The translations under genes and the position numbers were made by a program. 64,000 bases of DNA from Nocardiopsis terrae (lineage in GTDB: Bacteria; Actinomycetota; Actinomycetes; Streptosporangiales; Streptosporangiaceae), in contig NZ_BMXJ01000002.1 of assembly GCF_014651695.1 (NCBI RefSeq), positions 124,001 to 188,000 on the forward strand, in the 5' to 3' direction. The notes below the pieces were generated by a model that saw only the letters and a list, made by a program, of their open reading frames with translations, did no database searches and was not told the origin of the DNA. Below, in pieces: positions 7,944 to 16,225 of this stretch (within the stretch, counting starts at the first letter, position 1; the number at the start of each line of letters is the position of its first letter).

Positions 7944-8621
7944 ATGACCTCAATCGAACATGCCCCGAACAGGCGGGTCCTGACCGCGATCGCGGCCGCA
8001 TTCGCCACCGCCCTGTTCGCCGCGGCCTGCGGAAACGACGGCGGGGACGCCCCGAACACCACGTCCGACAGTGAGGAGCAGACCGCCGGGTTCAACGAGG
8101 CGGACGTGGAGTTCGCGCAGATGATGATCCCCCACCACGAGCAGGCCGTGACGATGGCCGACCTCGCCGGGTCCCGGGCGGGCGAGGAGGTCCGTGCCCT
8201 GTCGGAGGAGATCCGCGACGCCCAGGGCCCGGAGATCGAGCAGATGGAGACACTGCTCGACGCGTGGGGCGCCGGAACCGGGGACGGCACGGACCACTCC
8301 GGGATGGCCGGGATGCTCTCCGAGGAGCAGATGTCCGAACTGGAGACCGCCGAGGGGGAGGACTTCGACACCCTGTTCCTGGAGTACATGGTCCTGCACC
8401 ACGAGGGCGCGGTGGACATGGCCCGCACCGAGCTCGACGAGGGGGTCGACCCCGAGGCGCTCGAACTGGCCGAGGAGATCATCGCCGCCCAGGAGAGCGA
8501 GATCGAGCTGATGAACGAGATGCTCGGCGCCGGGGAGCCGGGAGCGGACCCGGCCTCCGAAACCCCCGAAGCCGGGGAGTCGGACGGCGGGACCGCCGAG
8601 GACGGCCACTCGGAGCACTGA
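7944..8621 (+). CDS. DUF305 domain lipoprotein, probably metal-related
   Basis: 225 residues. The lipoprotein signal ends in an AAAC lipobox (Cys about residue 28). The DUF305 four-helix domain has its two paired-His motifs, MMIPHHEQAVTMADLA and YMVLHHEGAVDMARTEL, which are ferritin-like and thought to bind metal. An acidic, low-complexity C-terminal tail follows. Start ATG at 7944 has AGAGAGG 16-22 bases upstream, a rather long spacing; translation may be coupled to a short upstream frame whose TGA overlaps this ATG. Second gene of the putative copper-responsive operon. Confidence 0.88.
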   Translation: MTSIEHAPNRRVLTAIAAAFATALFAAACGNDGGDAPNTTSDSEEQTAGFNEADVEFAQMMIPHHEQAVTMADLAGSRAGEEVRALSEEIRDAQGPEIEQMETLLDAWGAGTGDGTDHSGMAGMLSEEQMSELETAEGEDFDTLFLEYMVLHHEGAVDMARTELDEGVDPEALELAEEIIAAQESEIELMNEMLGAGEPGADPASETPEAGESDGGTAEDGHSEH

Positions 8622-8707
8622 GGCACGGGGCCGGTGCCCGTGTGCCGCGGGCGCCGGCCCCGCGACCCGTGGAACCGAAGTGGACCCCGAGAGGCCGGAG
8701 AAGATCC

Positions 8708-9610
8708 ATGCGCAACAAAGAACGAGCACACAGCCGAACCCTCACCGCGCTGACCGCGGCGGGGCTGCTCGCCGTCACCACCGCGTGCGCGGAACCGGAG
8801 GAGGGCGTGCAGGCACACGCCGGGGCACCGGGCAGGGACGCGAACAGCCTGGGGGTCGCCCTGCCCGAGGAGGCCGGGCACGTGCACGGGGTCGGTGTCG
8901 ACCCCGGCTCCGGGGAGGTCCTGGTGGCCTCGCACGCGGGCCTGTACACGGTCCCCGCACCCGAGCGGCGAACCCGGGAGGCGACGGTACCGGCCCATGT
9001 GGGCCCCGTGATCGACCTCATGGGCTTCACCGTCCGGGGCCCCGGCCACTACCTGGCCAGCGGCCACCCCGGGGGCGACACCGACATGCCCGACCCGGTC
9101 GGGCTGATCGAGACCCGTGACGGCGGCCGGAACTGGGAGGCCCTGTCGCTCGCCGGTGAGTCCGACTTCCACGCGCTGGCCTCCGGGGACGACCTGGTGG
9201 TCGGCTTCGACGGGGCGCTCCGCGCCACCGGGGACGGCACCGCCTGGACGGACCTGGACCCGGAGGTGGCGGCCATCGACCTGGCGGTGTCAGACGACGG
9301 CGGGACCGTGATAGCCGTCACCGACCGGGGCCCGGTGCGCTCGACCGACGGCGGGGCCGGTTTCGAGGCGGTGGCGGGAGCTCCCCCGCTGGCGCTGGTC
9401 GACTGGGTGCCCGGGGGCGGGACGGTGTTCGGGGTCGCGGTGGACGGCGGGGTGCACCGGAGCGAGAACGCCGGCGCCACCTGGGAGCGCACCGGAGAAC
9501 TTCCCGGCGGTCCGGAGGCGCTGCACGCCGACGAGGACCAGGTGATCGTGGTCGCCGACCGGCACGTGGCCCGCTCCACCGACCTGGGGGCGACCTTCGA
9601 CGCCTGGTGA
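8708..9610 (+). CDS. BNR/sialidase-like beta-propeller lipoprotein (F510_1955 type)
   Basis: 300 residues from the ATG at 8708 (GGAGAAG upstream). A lipobox (VTTAC) gives membrane anchoring. The rest is a beta-propeller with repeated Asp-box-like motifs such as ETRDGGRNW, RSTDGGAGF, RSENAGATW and RSTDLGATF. It fits the F510_1955 glycosylhydrolase family by architecture. Such proteins often sit beside DUF305 genes, so it may act with them in the envelope; catalytic activity is not demonstrated by sequence. Last gene before a strong terminator. Confidence 0.82.
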   Translation: MRNKERAHSRTLTALTAAGLLAVTTACAEPEEGVQAHAGAPGRDANSLGVALPEEAGHVHGVGVDPGSGEVLVASHAGLYTVPAPERRTREATVPAHVGPVIDLMGFTVRGPGHYLASGHPGGDTDMPDPVGLIETRDGGRNWEALSLAGESDFHALASGDDLVVGFDGALRATGDGTAWTDLDPEVAAIDLAVSDDGGTVIAVTDRGPVRSTDGGAGFEAVAGAPPLALVDWVPGGGTVFGVAVDGGVHRSENAGATWERTGELPGGPEALHADEDQVIVVADRHVARSTDLGATFDAW

Positions 9611-9616
9611 GGGCGG

Positions 9617-9649
9617 CCCGCGGGGCCCTCCGGAGGCGGGCCCCGCGGG
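9617..9649 (+). terminator. Strong GC-rich terminator
   Basis: CCCGCGGGGCCC and GGGCCCCGCGGG form a perfect 12-bp stem with a 9-base loop, seven bases after the end of the DUF305 operon. Confidence 0.7.
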
Positions 9650-9775
9650 AGTCCCGCTGAAGGGGTGCTGCGGGGGACGGCCCGGGGAGCGGCCCCGGCC
9701 ACTCCGGGGCCGTCCCCTCCCGCCCGGCCGAAGGTCCGGTTCCCGGCGGGGCCGGGGCACTGCGAGACTCGGGGG

Positions 9776-10624
9776 ATGGGAGAGTTCGTCACCGTCCGGG
9801 AGCACCCCGACGTCAGCCTGTTCTGCTCGTCCCTCGGGCCGCCCGACGGTACGCCGCTGCTCGTGGTGCACGGCGGCCCCGACTGGGACCACAGCTACCT
9901 GCGCCAGCCCCTGGACCGGTTGGGCCGCCCGGTCCTCCTCCCGGACCTGCGGGGCTGCGGCCGGTCGACGCGCGGTCTGGGCCCCGACGGCTACTCCTTC
10001 GAAGCCGCCGCCGCGGACCTGGTCGTCCTCGCCGACCGGCTCGGTCTGGACCGCTTCGACCTGCTCGGGTTCTCCACCGGAGGGCAGATCGCCCAGCGCG
10101 TCCTGCTGGCGGCGCCCGAACGGGTGCGCCGGACCGTGGTCGCGTCGAGCGCCCTGTGGCCGGTCACCGACGCCGACTTCGGCCCGTGGCCCGAACGCAC
10201 CGCCCTGCGCGCCGCCGAGGCCGGGGTGTGGTCCGGTTCCCACCTGACCGGCCCCGCACTGGTCCGGGAGGCCGCCGTCGCCGGTGCTCCGGCCAACGTC
10301 CACACGCCGGAGCGGATCCCCGGCTACCTGGCCCTGCTGGACCGCGTCTCCTGGTCGGCCGAGTGGCTGGAGGCGTTCCGAGCGGGTTCCCTGGACTCGC
10401 CCCGGCCGCCGGAGGGGCCCGAACGGCTGCGCGGGCTCGCCGCTCCCCTGCTGTTCCTGCACGGCCGCCAGGACATGGTCTTCCCGGCCTCCTTCGCCGA
10501 ACGCGCGGCCGGGTTCCTGCCGGGAGCCCGGGCGGTGGTCCTGGAGGGCGCGGGGCACATGGCGCACCTGGACCGGGGCGAGGCGTGGCTCGATGCCCTG
10601 GACGCCTTCCTCTCCGAGCCCTGA
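9776..10624 (+). CDS. Alpha/beta hydrolase (proline-iminopeptidase-like)
   Basis: 282 residues from the ATG at 9776. Alpha/beta hydrolase fold with oxyanion-hole HGGP (VVHGGPDWDH), DLRGCGRS, nucleophile elbow GFSTGG (Ser in place of the usual GxSxG Ser), acid in FLHGRQDMVFP, and the catalytic His in GAGHMAHLD. The HGGP motif is typical of prolyl iminopeptidases and related serine hydrolases, but the substrate cannot be assigned. Monocistronic between terminators. Confidence 0.85.
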   Translation: MGEFVTVREHPDVSLFCSSLGPPDGTPLLVVHGGPDWDHSYLRQPLDRLGRPVLLPDLRGCGRSTRGLGPDGYSFEAAAADLVVLADRLGLDRFDLLGFSTGGQIAQRVLLAAPERVRRTVVASSALWPVTDADFGPWPERTALRAAEAGVWSGSHLTGPALVREAAVAGAPANVHTPERIPGYLALLDRVSWSAEWLEAFRAGSLDSPRPPEGPERLRGLAAPLLFLHGRQDMVFPASFAERAAGFLPGARAVVLEGAGHMAHLDRGEAWLDALDAFLSEP

Positions 10625-10694
10625 GCGCGGCGCGGCCGCTCCCGCAGCCGCGAAGCCCTGCCGGGCAAGGCTTGTAAGCGGCACAGAAGCCACC

Positions 10695-10700
10695 TAACAT
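10695..10700 (+). promoter_or_regulatory. -10 box of a leaderless transcript
   Basis: TAACAT ends six bases before the ATG at 10707, which would place the RNA start on or next to the start codon. No ribosome-binding site is present. A dyad AAGCC-N11-GGCTT (10652-10672) lies upstream and may end the previous gene. Confidence 0.45.
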
Positions 10701-10706
10701 CCTGCA

Positions 10707-11918
10707 ATGCGCACCCCCTCACCCCTTCCCGACCGCCTGTCCGGCTGCCTGTTGGGCGGCGCCGTCGGCGACGCGCTCGGAGCCCCCGTCGAAGGGCTCG
10801 GGCTCGACCAGATCCACGAACGGTACGGCGGGAGGGGCCTCACCGAGTACGCCGAGGGCTCCTACGGGGTCGGAGCGATCACCGACGAGACCCAACTGAC
10901 GCTGCTCACCTCCGACGCCCTGGTGCGGGCCTCGGTCCGGGCCCGGGACAAGGGCATCGGTGGGGCCTCCGTGGGCATGGTCCAGACGGCCTACCTGGAG
11001 TGGGCGCGGATCCACGGGAGCGGCCCCGACACCGCCCCGGCACCGTCCGGGCCGTCCCCCGCGGACCCGACGGCTCCAGCGGGCCCGGCGGGCCCGTGGA
11101 ACGGCCCCGGCCCGCTGCACACCCCGCGCGGTTACGGGGCCGCCACCGTGGCCGCCCTGCGCAAGGCCGCCGCCCGGAACGAGCCCGGTCTGCCCCTGGG
11201 CACCGTGACGGAGCCGGTCAACAACTCGAAGGGGTGCGCCGCCGTGGTCCGGACGGCCCCGTGCGGGTTCGGGACGGTTAGCGCCGAGTACGCCTTCGAA
11301 CTGGCGGAGCAGGTGGCCGCGCTGACGCACGGGCACCGCACGGCCCAACTCGCCGCGGGGGTGTTCGCCGCCACGGTGTGGGGTCTGGTCCGCGGCGGGG
11401 AGCTACCCGGGTCCCTGGCCCGGGCCAGGGACCTGTTGGAGGCCAGGAGGGGGCACGGGGAGGTCTCGCGGGCGCTGGACTCGGCCGCCTCGGTGGCCGC
11501 CCGGGGCGTCCCGGACGCCTGGGACCTGGCCGGGCTCGGTGACGGGTGGACCTCGGAGGAGGCCCTGGCGGTGGCGGTGTGCGTGGCCCTGCGCGCCGAG
11601 GACCTCACCGTCCCGGACACCAGTCCGGGTTCCCGGGGCCCGGGGCACCGGGGGCTCCCCGAGGCCGGGCGGCACGGTCTGCGGCTGGCGGTCAACCACT
11701 CCGGGGACAGCGACACCATCGGGGCCCTGTGCGGGAACCTGCTCGGCGCCCGGTACGGGGTGCACGCCTTCCCCGGGCACTGGCAGTCCCAGTTGGAGGT
11801 GCGGGACCGGGTGCTCGGGCTGGCCGCCGACGCCGCGCTGGAGTACGGCCCGTGTCCCCCCGCTTCCCTGGAGCACGGCGGGGTGCACGAGTCCTGGGCC
11901 CCGTCCTGTTTCGGTTGA
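10707..11918 (+). CDS. ADP-ribosylglycohydrolase (DraG/ARH-like) family protein
   Basis: 403 residues. The family removes ADP-ribose from proteins or nucleic acids, or splits ADP-ribosyl ligands, using two Mg2+ ions. Seen are the N-terminal SGCLLGGAVGDALGAPVEG helix, the metal ligand motif ITDETQLTLL (usually TDDT), and the C-terminal NHSGDSDTIGALCGNLLGA motif with the second metal-binding Asp pair. A Pro/Ala-rich insertion (about 105-130) interrupts the fold. Function in this organism is unknown; it stands alone, with no DraT-like transferase nearby. Confidence 0.88.
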   Translation: MRTPSPLPDRLSGCLLGGAVGDALGAPVEGLGLDQIHERYGGRGLTEYAEGSYGVGAITDETQLTLLTSDALVRASVRARDKGIGGASVGMVQTAYLEWARIHGSGPDTAPAPSGPSPADPTAPAGPAGPWNGPGPLHTPRGYGAATVAALRKAAARNEPGLPLGTVTEPVNNSKGCAAVVRTAPCGFGTVSAEYAFELAEQVAALTHGHRTAQLAAGVFAATVWGLVRGGELPGSLARARDLLEARRGHGEVSRALDSAASVAARGVPDAWDLAGLGDGWTSEEALAVAVCVALRAEDLTVPDTSPGSRGPGHRGLPEAGRHGLRLAVNHSGDSDTIGALCGNLLGARYGVHAFPGHWQSQLEVRDRVLGLAADAALEYGPCPPASLEHGGVHESWAPSCFG

Positions 11919-12074
11919 GCCCGGGACGGAGGTCTGTAAGGAGTTCCCGGTGGGACGGTCAGGTGCGGGAGGGCGGGAGGGCGCTGGTCGGGTCGGCTCC
12001 TGCGGTCCCTCCCGTCTGTTCCTCTCCCACACGTGCCGGCGGGCACCTGCGCCCCGTCCCTTCCGCCCGCGTGC

Positions 12075-12119
12075 GGAATCCTCGTGTATTCCTGGAATCC
12101 CTTACACGGCGCTTATTCC
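12075..12119. promoter_or_regulatory. Tandem GGAAT/ATTCC repeats upstream of a small gene
   Basis: GGAAT (12075), ATTCC (12088), GGAAT (12094) and ATTCC (12115) form nested dyads, including the perfect 11-base ATTCCTGGAAT. They lie 62-106 bases before the small-protein start at 12181, and GGGTAG at 12124 could serve as a -10. This looks like a regulator-binding region; the regulator is unknown. The rest of 11919-12180 shows nothing else. Confidence 0.35.
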
Positions 12120-12180
12120 GCCTGGGTAGGGAGTTCCCGTCAAGCCAGGCGCAGTGCGCCCACGGAAGGAACGAAACGCG

Positions 12181-12486
12181 ATGATCAGCGAAATGATCGA
12201 TTGGTTCAAGGGCCTGTTCGGCGATGCCTCGGAGCAGGTGACGGACGGGGTGAGCGGCACCCTGGACCAGGTGGGCGGCGGGGCGGAGACGGCTTTCAAC
12301 GGCCTTGAGGGGGCGGGCCAGGACCTCGGAGCACAGGGCCAGGCCTTCGCCGAGGAGGGCCTGGGCGGCGCGACCGAAGCGGCGCAGGGGTTCCAGGAGC
12401 AGGCGCAGGAGTTCGGCGGCATCGCGGAGGACCCGATGGGTGCCGCCACGGACGAGGTCCGGGACCGCTTCGGCGGACAGGGCTGA
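12181..12486 (+). CDS. Small acidic Gly/Ala-rich protein, unknown function
   Basis: 101 residues starting at the ATG at 12181, with AAGGAACG upstream. Begins with an amphipathic MISEMIDWFKGLFGD segment, then a Gly/Gln/Glu/Ala-rich, probably helical or disordered body without Cys. The composition is reminiscent of small stress or LEA-like proteins, but I recognise no family. Codon bias is fully actinobacterial, and the good ribosome-binding site and following hairpin argue that it is real. Confidence 0.65.
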   Translation: MISEMIDWFKGLFGDASEQVTDGVSGTLDQVGGGAETAFNGLEGAGQDLGAQGQAFAEEGLGGATEAAQGFQEQAQEFGGIAEDPMGAATDEVRDRFGGQG

Positions 12487-12519
12487 GACCGGTGGGCGCC
12501 GGCGTGTGCTGACGGCGTG

Positions 12520-12546
12520 CCCGGACCGGGGCCGGAACGGTCCGGG
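12520..12546 (+). terminator. Hairpin terminator
   Basis: CCCGGACC and GGTCCGGG form an 8-bp stem with an 11-base loop, 34 bases after the small-protein stop. Confidence 0.5.
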
Positions 12547-12671
12547 AGCGGCCGGTGGGGAAACCAGCGGCCCCGCCCGGACGGGCCGTCAGGCGGGGGC
12601 CGCTACGACCACCGCCGGTCCCGCACCGCGGTCAGCAGCCCTCCCGCGTACCCGAAGAACCCGTGGGCCGA

Positions 12672-13745
12672 CTAACCCGTCCGCAGGTCCTCGACGATGC
12701 GGGCGACCGCGGCCCCGGCGGTGCGGCCCGCGCCGACCAGCGTGTCGGACGCGGCCCCGGTCCAGTCCCCGTAGCCGATCAGGTGCAGCCTCGGCTCACG
12801 GACACTGCGGTTCCCGTCGAGCGGGATCCGACCGTCCGCGTCGAACGGCTCCAACGGGGCCAGGTGGTCCAGGACCGGGCGGAACCCGGTACACCACAGG
12901 ACCGCGTCGGTCTCCCGTTCGCTGCCGTCGGCCCAGGCCACGCCGGTCCGGGTGAGCCGCTCGAACATCGGTAGCGCCGTGAGGACGCCCCTGTCCCGCG
13001 CCCGGCGCACACTGGGCACCATGACGATGTCACCCGGGGACGCGGCGCCCCTGCCCGTTCGCCCGCCCAGGGCGCGTTGTGTGTCCGCGTCGAACAGCAC
13101 GCGGCCGTCCACGTCGTCGGGCATGAACCTGACCGGGCGCCGGGCGACCCACGTGGTGTGGGCGACCTCCGAGAGGTCCGCGAGGAGCTGGGCCGCGGAG
13201 TTGCCGCCGCCCACGACCGTCACCCGCCGCCCGGCGAACTCCTCCGGACCGCGGTAGTCGGCCGTGTGCAGCTGCCGGCCCTCGAAGAGGTGCCGGCCGG
13301 GGTGGTCGGGCGTGTACGGGCGGCGCCAGGTCCCGGTCGCGCTGACCACGTGCCGGGCGCGCCACGTGCCCGTGGAGCCGACCACCTCCAGCGCCCCGTC
13401 GGCGCGGCGCACCCCGGTGACGGTCACCGGTCGGCGTACGGGCAGCCCGTAGCGGCGCTCGTACGCGGCCAGGTAGTCGGCGACGTGCCGCGCCGAGGGG
13501 AGCTCCTGTCCCGGCTCTCCCGGCATCCGCCAGCCCGGCAGGGAGCTGTGCTCGGCAGGGGAGATCAACCGCAGGGAGTCCCAGTAGTTGCTCCAGGCCC
13601 GGTCCCAGAAACCGCCCGGCGCCCCCTGCCCGTCGAGGATGACGTAGTCGGCCTGCTCGCGTGTCAGGTGGTACCCGGTGGCCAGCCCTGCCGGGCCGCC
13701 TCCGATCACGACGACGTCGGTCTCGGCGTCAGCGGATGCGGCCAC
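12672..13745 (-). CDS. Flavin-dependent monooxygenase/oxidoreductase (FMO-like)
   Basis: 357 residues. Two Rossmann motifs: FAD-binding VVVIGGGPAGLATGYHL near residue 10-26 and NAD(P)H-binding VTVVGGGNSAAQLLADL near residue 185. Between them lie a GGFWDRAW segment and the TGTWRRPYTPDHPG linker typical of single-component flavin monooxygenases (CzcO/FMO type). The substrate is not predictable. It lies 90 bases downstream of a co-directional SDR gene and could be co-transcribed. Confidence 0.88.
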   Translation of the reverse strand: MAASADAETDVVVIGGGPAGLATGYHLTREQADYVILDGQGAPGGFWDRAWSNYWDSLRLISPAEHSSLPGWRMPGEPGQELPSARHVADYLAAYERRYGLPVRRPVTVTGVRRADGALEVVGSTGTWRARHVVSATGTWRRPYTPDHPGRHLFEGRQLHTADYRGPEEFAGRRVTVVGGGNSAAQLLADLSEVAHTTWVARRPVRFMPDDVDGRVLFDADTQRALGGRTGRGAASPGDIVMVPSVRRARDRGVLTALPMFERLTRTGVAWADGSERETDAVLWCTGFRPVLDHLAPLEPFDADGRIPLDGNRSVREPRLHLIGYGDWTGAASDTLVGAGRTAGAAVARIVEDLRTG

Positions 13746-13835
13746 GTGTTTCCTCCGGGTGGTGTGAGTCGGCCGACGGCTGGGGGACTGGTGTGGCGTC
13801 GGGGCCGGCTTCCCAGTGTCGATGACGGGTCGGCC

Positions 13836-14561
13836 TCAGCGCCCGGGGAGGGCGCCGCCGTTGACCCCCAGCACCTGCCCGGTCGTCCACGAGGCCTCGG
13901 GGGAGGCCAGGAACGCCACCGCCGCGGCCACGTCGTCCGGGACGCCCGCGCGGCCGACCATGGTCTCGGCCGCCAGGGCGTCGTGGCGGGCCGACCGGCC
14001 CTCCCCGGTGAAGAACTCGGTGTCCTGAACGTATCCGGGGGTGACGGTGTTGACGGTGATCCCGTCCGGGCCGCCCCGTCCGGCGAGGTCGATCCCCCAA
14101 CCGCACAGTCCGGCCTTGGCCGCCGCGTAGGCGTCGCCGCCGCCCCGGTGCGCGGCGATGGAGCTGATGTTGACGACCCGGCCGCCCGGGCGTCGGAAGG
14201 CGGGCCAGAGCGCCCGGGTCAGCATCATCGCCGAAAGCAGGTTGGCGTCGATGGTCCTCCGGTAGATGTCGAAGGCGCCCTTGAGGTCGACCGGGGCCTC
14301 CTTGAGGATGCCGCCCGCGTTGTTGACCAGGACGTCGACGGGTTCGGCCGCGAGTTCTCGGGCCGCGGCCAGCACCGCGTCCTCGTCGGTGAGGTCGACC
14401 GGCAGGGGGAGGATCCGCGCTTCGGGGTTGTGCGCCACGACCCGGTCCAGGGTCTCCTTGCGGCGTCCGAGGATGTGGACCTCGTCCCCCTCGGAGGCGA
14501 GGCGTTCGGCGATGGCCCGGCCCATGCCCGTTCCGCCGCCGGTCACGATGACTCTGCGCAT
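13836..14561 (-). CDS. SDR family NAD(P)-dependent oxidoreductase
   Basis: 241 residues from the ATG at 14561, preceded by GAAGGAAG. Classical short-chain dehydrogenase: TGGGTGMG cofactor motif at the N-terminus, VNNAGG, the catalytic Tyr-Lys pair in YAAAKAG, and PGYVQDTEF after it. The C-terminal VLGVNGGALPGR is typical of the fabG-like branch. Substrate unknown. Probably transcribed with the flavin monooxygenase that follows. Confidence 0.88.
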   Translation of the reverse strand: MRRVIVTGGGTGMGRAIAERLASEGDEVHILGRRKETLDRVVAHNPEARILPLPVDLTDEDAVLAAARELAAEPVDVLVNNAGGILKEAPVDLKGAFDIYRRTIDANLLSAMMLTRALWPAFRRPGGRVVNISSIAAHRGGGDAYAAAKAGLCGWGIDLAGRGGPDGITVNTVTPGYVQDTEFFTGEGRSARHDALAAETMVGRAGVPDDVAAAVAFLASPEASWTTGQVLGVNGGALPGR

Positions 14562-14767
14562 GCTCTTCCTTCCCGCTGGGGTGGTCGCGCGCAGGAAACC
14601 ACGGCTCCGGGGCAGGGGCAACCGCTTTTCCGGCTCGGTGGCCCGTGCCGGCGGAGGGTAGGAAGGGGCGGACACCGGCAGGTCGTGACGGACCCACCAT
14701 GCGAACAGTGAGTAGCATTCTGAACACCCATAGCCACAATTCGTTGTCGAGCCGCCTTGGAGTCCGT

Positions 14768-15187
14768 ATGAAGCCGCCCTTCAGACCGCACCAGCTGGCC
14801 CTGCGCATCGCCACCGGCGCCTCCATCCTCAACTCGGGGCTGGACAAGCGGGGCGCCGACGAGGACACCGCGATGGGCCTGCACGGGATGGCGGTCGGCA
14901 CGTACCCGTTCCTGGACAAGGTCGATCCGGCCACCTTCACCAGGATCCTGTCCGCCGGGGAGATCGCCCTGGGCACCGCCCTGCTGGTGCCGCTCGTGCC
15001 GAGCAGGCTCGCCGGTGCGGGGCTGAGTGCCTTCGCGGCCGGCCTGCTCGGCCTCTACCTGCGCACGCCCGGGATGCACAAGCCCCGGAGCCTGGCCCCC
15101 ACCCCGGACGGCCTGCCCCTGTCCAAGGACCTGTGGCTGCTGGGCGCCGGGCTCTCCCTGGTCCTGGAGGGCTGCGAGCGGGACTGA
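14768..15187 (+). CDS. DoxX-like small membrane protein
   Basis: 139 residues from the ATG at 14768 (GGAG five bases before). Four hydrophobic stretches, with LALRIATGASILNSGLDK at the start and AGEIALGTALLVPLVP in the middle, match the DoxX/DoxD-like layout of a four-helix membrane protein. Such proteins are linked to redox stress in mycobacteria, but no partner is present here. Divergent from the SDR gene, with a 206-base shared promoter region. Confidence 0.65.
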   Translation: MKPPFRPHQLALRIATGASILNSGLDKRGADEDTAMGLHGMAVGTYPFLDKVDPATFTRILSAGEIALGTALLVPLVPSRLAGAGLSAFAAGLLGLYLRTPGMHKPRSLAPTPDGLPLSKDLWLLGAGLSLVLEGCERD

Positions 15188-15255
15188 CGCACGCTCCTCG
15201 CGCCCGGGCCGGACCCGGGGGCGGTCGCCCCGGCGTCCGGCCCCGGGCCGAGCCT

Positions 15256-15272
15256 GTTGAACGTTGGTCAAC
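15256..15272. promoter_or_regulatory. Inverted repeat at the promoter of the next SDR gene
   Basis: GTTGA-N7-TCAAC abuts a -10-like TAGGGT (15273-15278), so a bound repressor would block transcription. A TetR-type operator is plausible, but no tetR gene is adjacent. Confidence 0.4.
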
Positions 15273-15313
15273 TAGGGTGGTGCGCGCCTCTCCCCCGACC
15301 CGAAGGGTTCCCC

Positions 15314-16135
15314 GTGCCCCCTGCCACCCCCTCGTCCCCCTCCCGTCGTACGGCGCTCGTCACCGGAGCCTCCTCCGGCATCGGGGCGGCGGTGGCCGCG
15401 GCACTGGTCGGGCGCGGCTACCGCGTGTTCGGAACCAGCCGCGACCCCGCGACGGTCGCCGATCCGGTCCCGGGGGTCGAGTACCTGCCCCTGGACCTGA
15501 CCGACTACGAGTCCGTGGAGGCGTGCGCCAGGGCCGCGGGCGAGGTGGACGTCCTGGTCAACAACGCGGGCGAGAGCCAGAACGGCCCGATCGAGGAACT
15601 GCCCATGGCGGCGGTGGAACGGGTGTTCCGGCTCAACGTGTTCGGCGCGGTCCGCCTCACCCAGCTGGTCCTGCCGGGGATGCGCTCGCGCGGGTACGGG
15701 CGCGTGGTCATGGTGGGCTCGATGCTGGCGAGTTTCCCGCTGGCGTACCGCTCCTCGTACGTGGCCGCCAAGGCGGCGATGAAGGGTTTCGCGGACGCCG
15801 CGCGGCGCGAGGTGTCGCCGTTCGGGGTGGGCGTGACGACGGTGGAGCCGGGTTCGATCAACACCGGGATCAGTGAGCGCCGCACCCAGTACGTGGGTGA
15901 GGACTCCCCGTTCCGGGAGGAGTACCGGACCATGGTGAACGCGCTCAACGCCAACGAGGCCAGGGGGATCTCGGCGGAGCGGGTGGCCGCGACCGTGGTC
16001 GGGGCGATCGAGGCGAGGCGGCCGCGGCCGCTGTACGCCGTGGGCAGCAACGCCCCGCTCGTGTTCGCGCTGCGCCGTCTGCTGCCCCGCGCCGCGATGC
16101 TGCGGATCGTGGCCCGCAAGCACGGCCTGGGATGA
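15314..16135 (+). CDS. SDR family oxidoreductase
   Basis: 273 residues from the GTG at 15314 (GAAGGG upstream); an upstream TTG frame adds a non-family extension over the operator and is less likely. Motifs: VTGASSGIG, LVNNAGES, the Ser near MVGSMLAS, and the catalytic SSYVAAKAAMKGF Tyr-Lys pair. The C-terminal region matches SDRs of the retinol/ketoreductase-like branch. Substrate unknown. Confidence 0.88.
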   Translation: MPPATPSSPSRRTALVTGASSGIGAAVAAALVGRGYRVFGTSRDPATVADPVPGVEYLPLDLTDYESVEACARAAGEVDVLVNNAGESQNGPIEELPMAAVERVFRLNVFGAVRLTQLVLPGMRSRGYGRVVMVGSMLASFPLAYRSSYVAAKAAMKGFADAARREVSPFGVGVTTVEPGSINTGISERRTQYVGEDSPFREEYRTMVNALNANEARGISAERVAATVVGAIEARRPRPLYAVGSNAPLVFALRRLLPRAAMLRIVARKHGLG

Positions 16136-16225
16136 CGCGGGAAGGACCCCGGGGCACAATCAGTGACACGGCGGGCTTCCCGCACCCCTGAGCCCGCAGT
16201 CCCGTCATCCATTCCCGGGAGAGCG

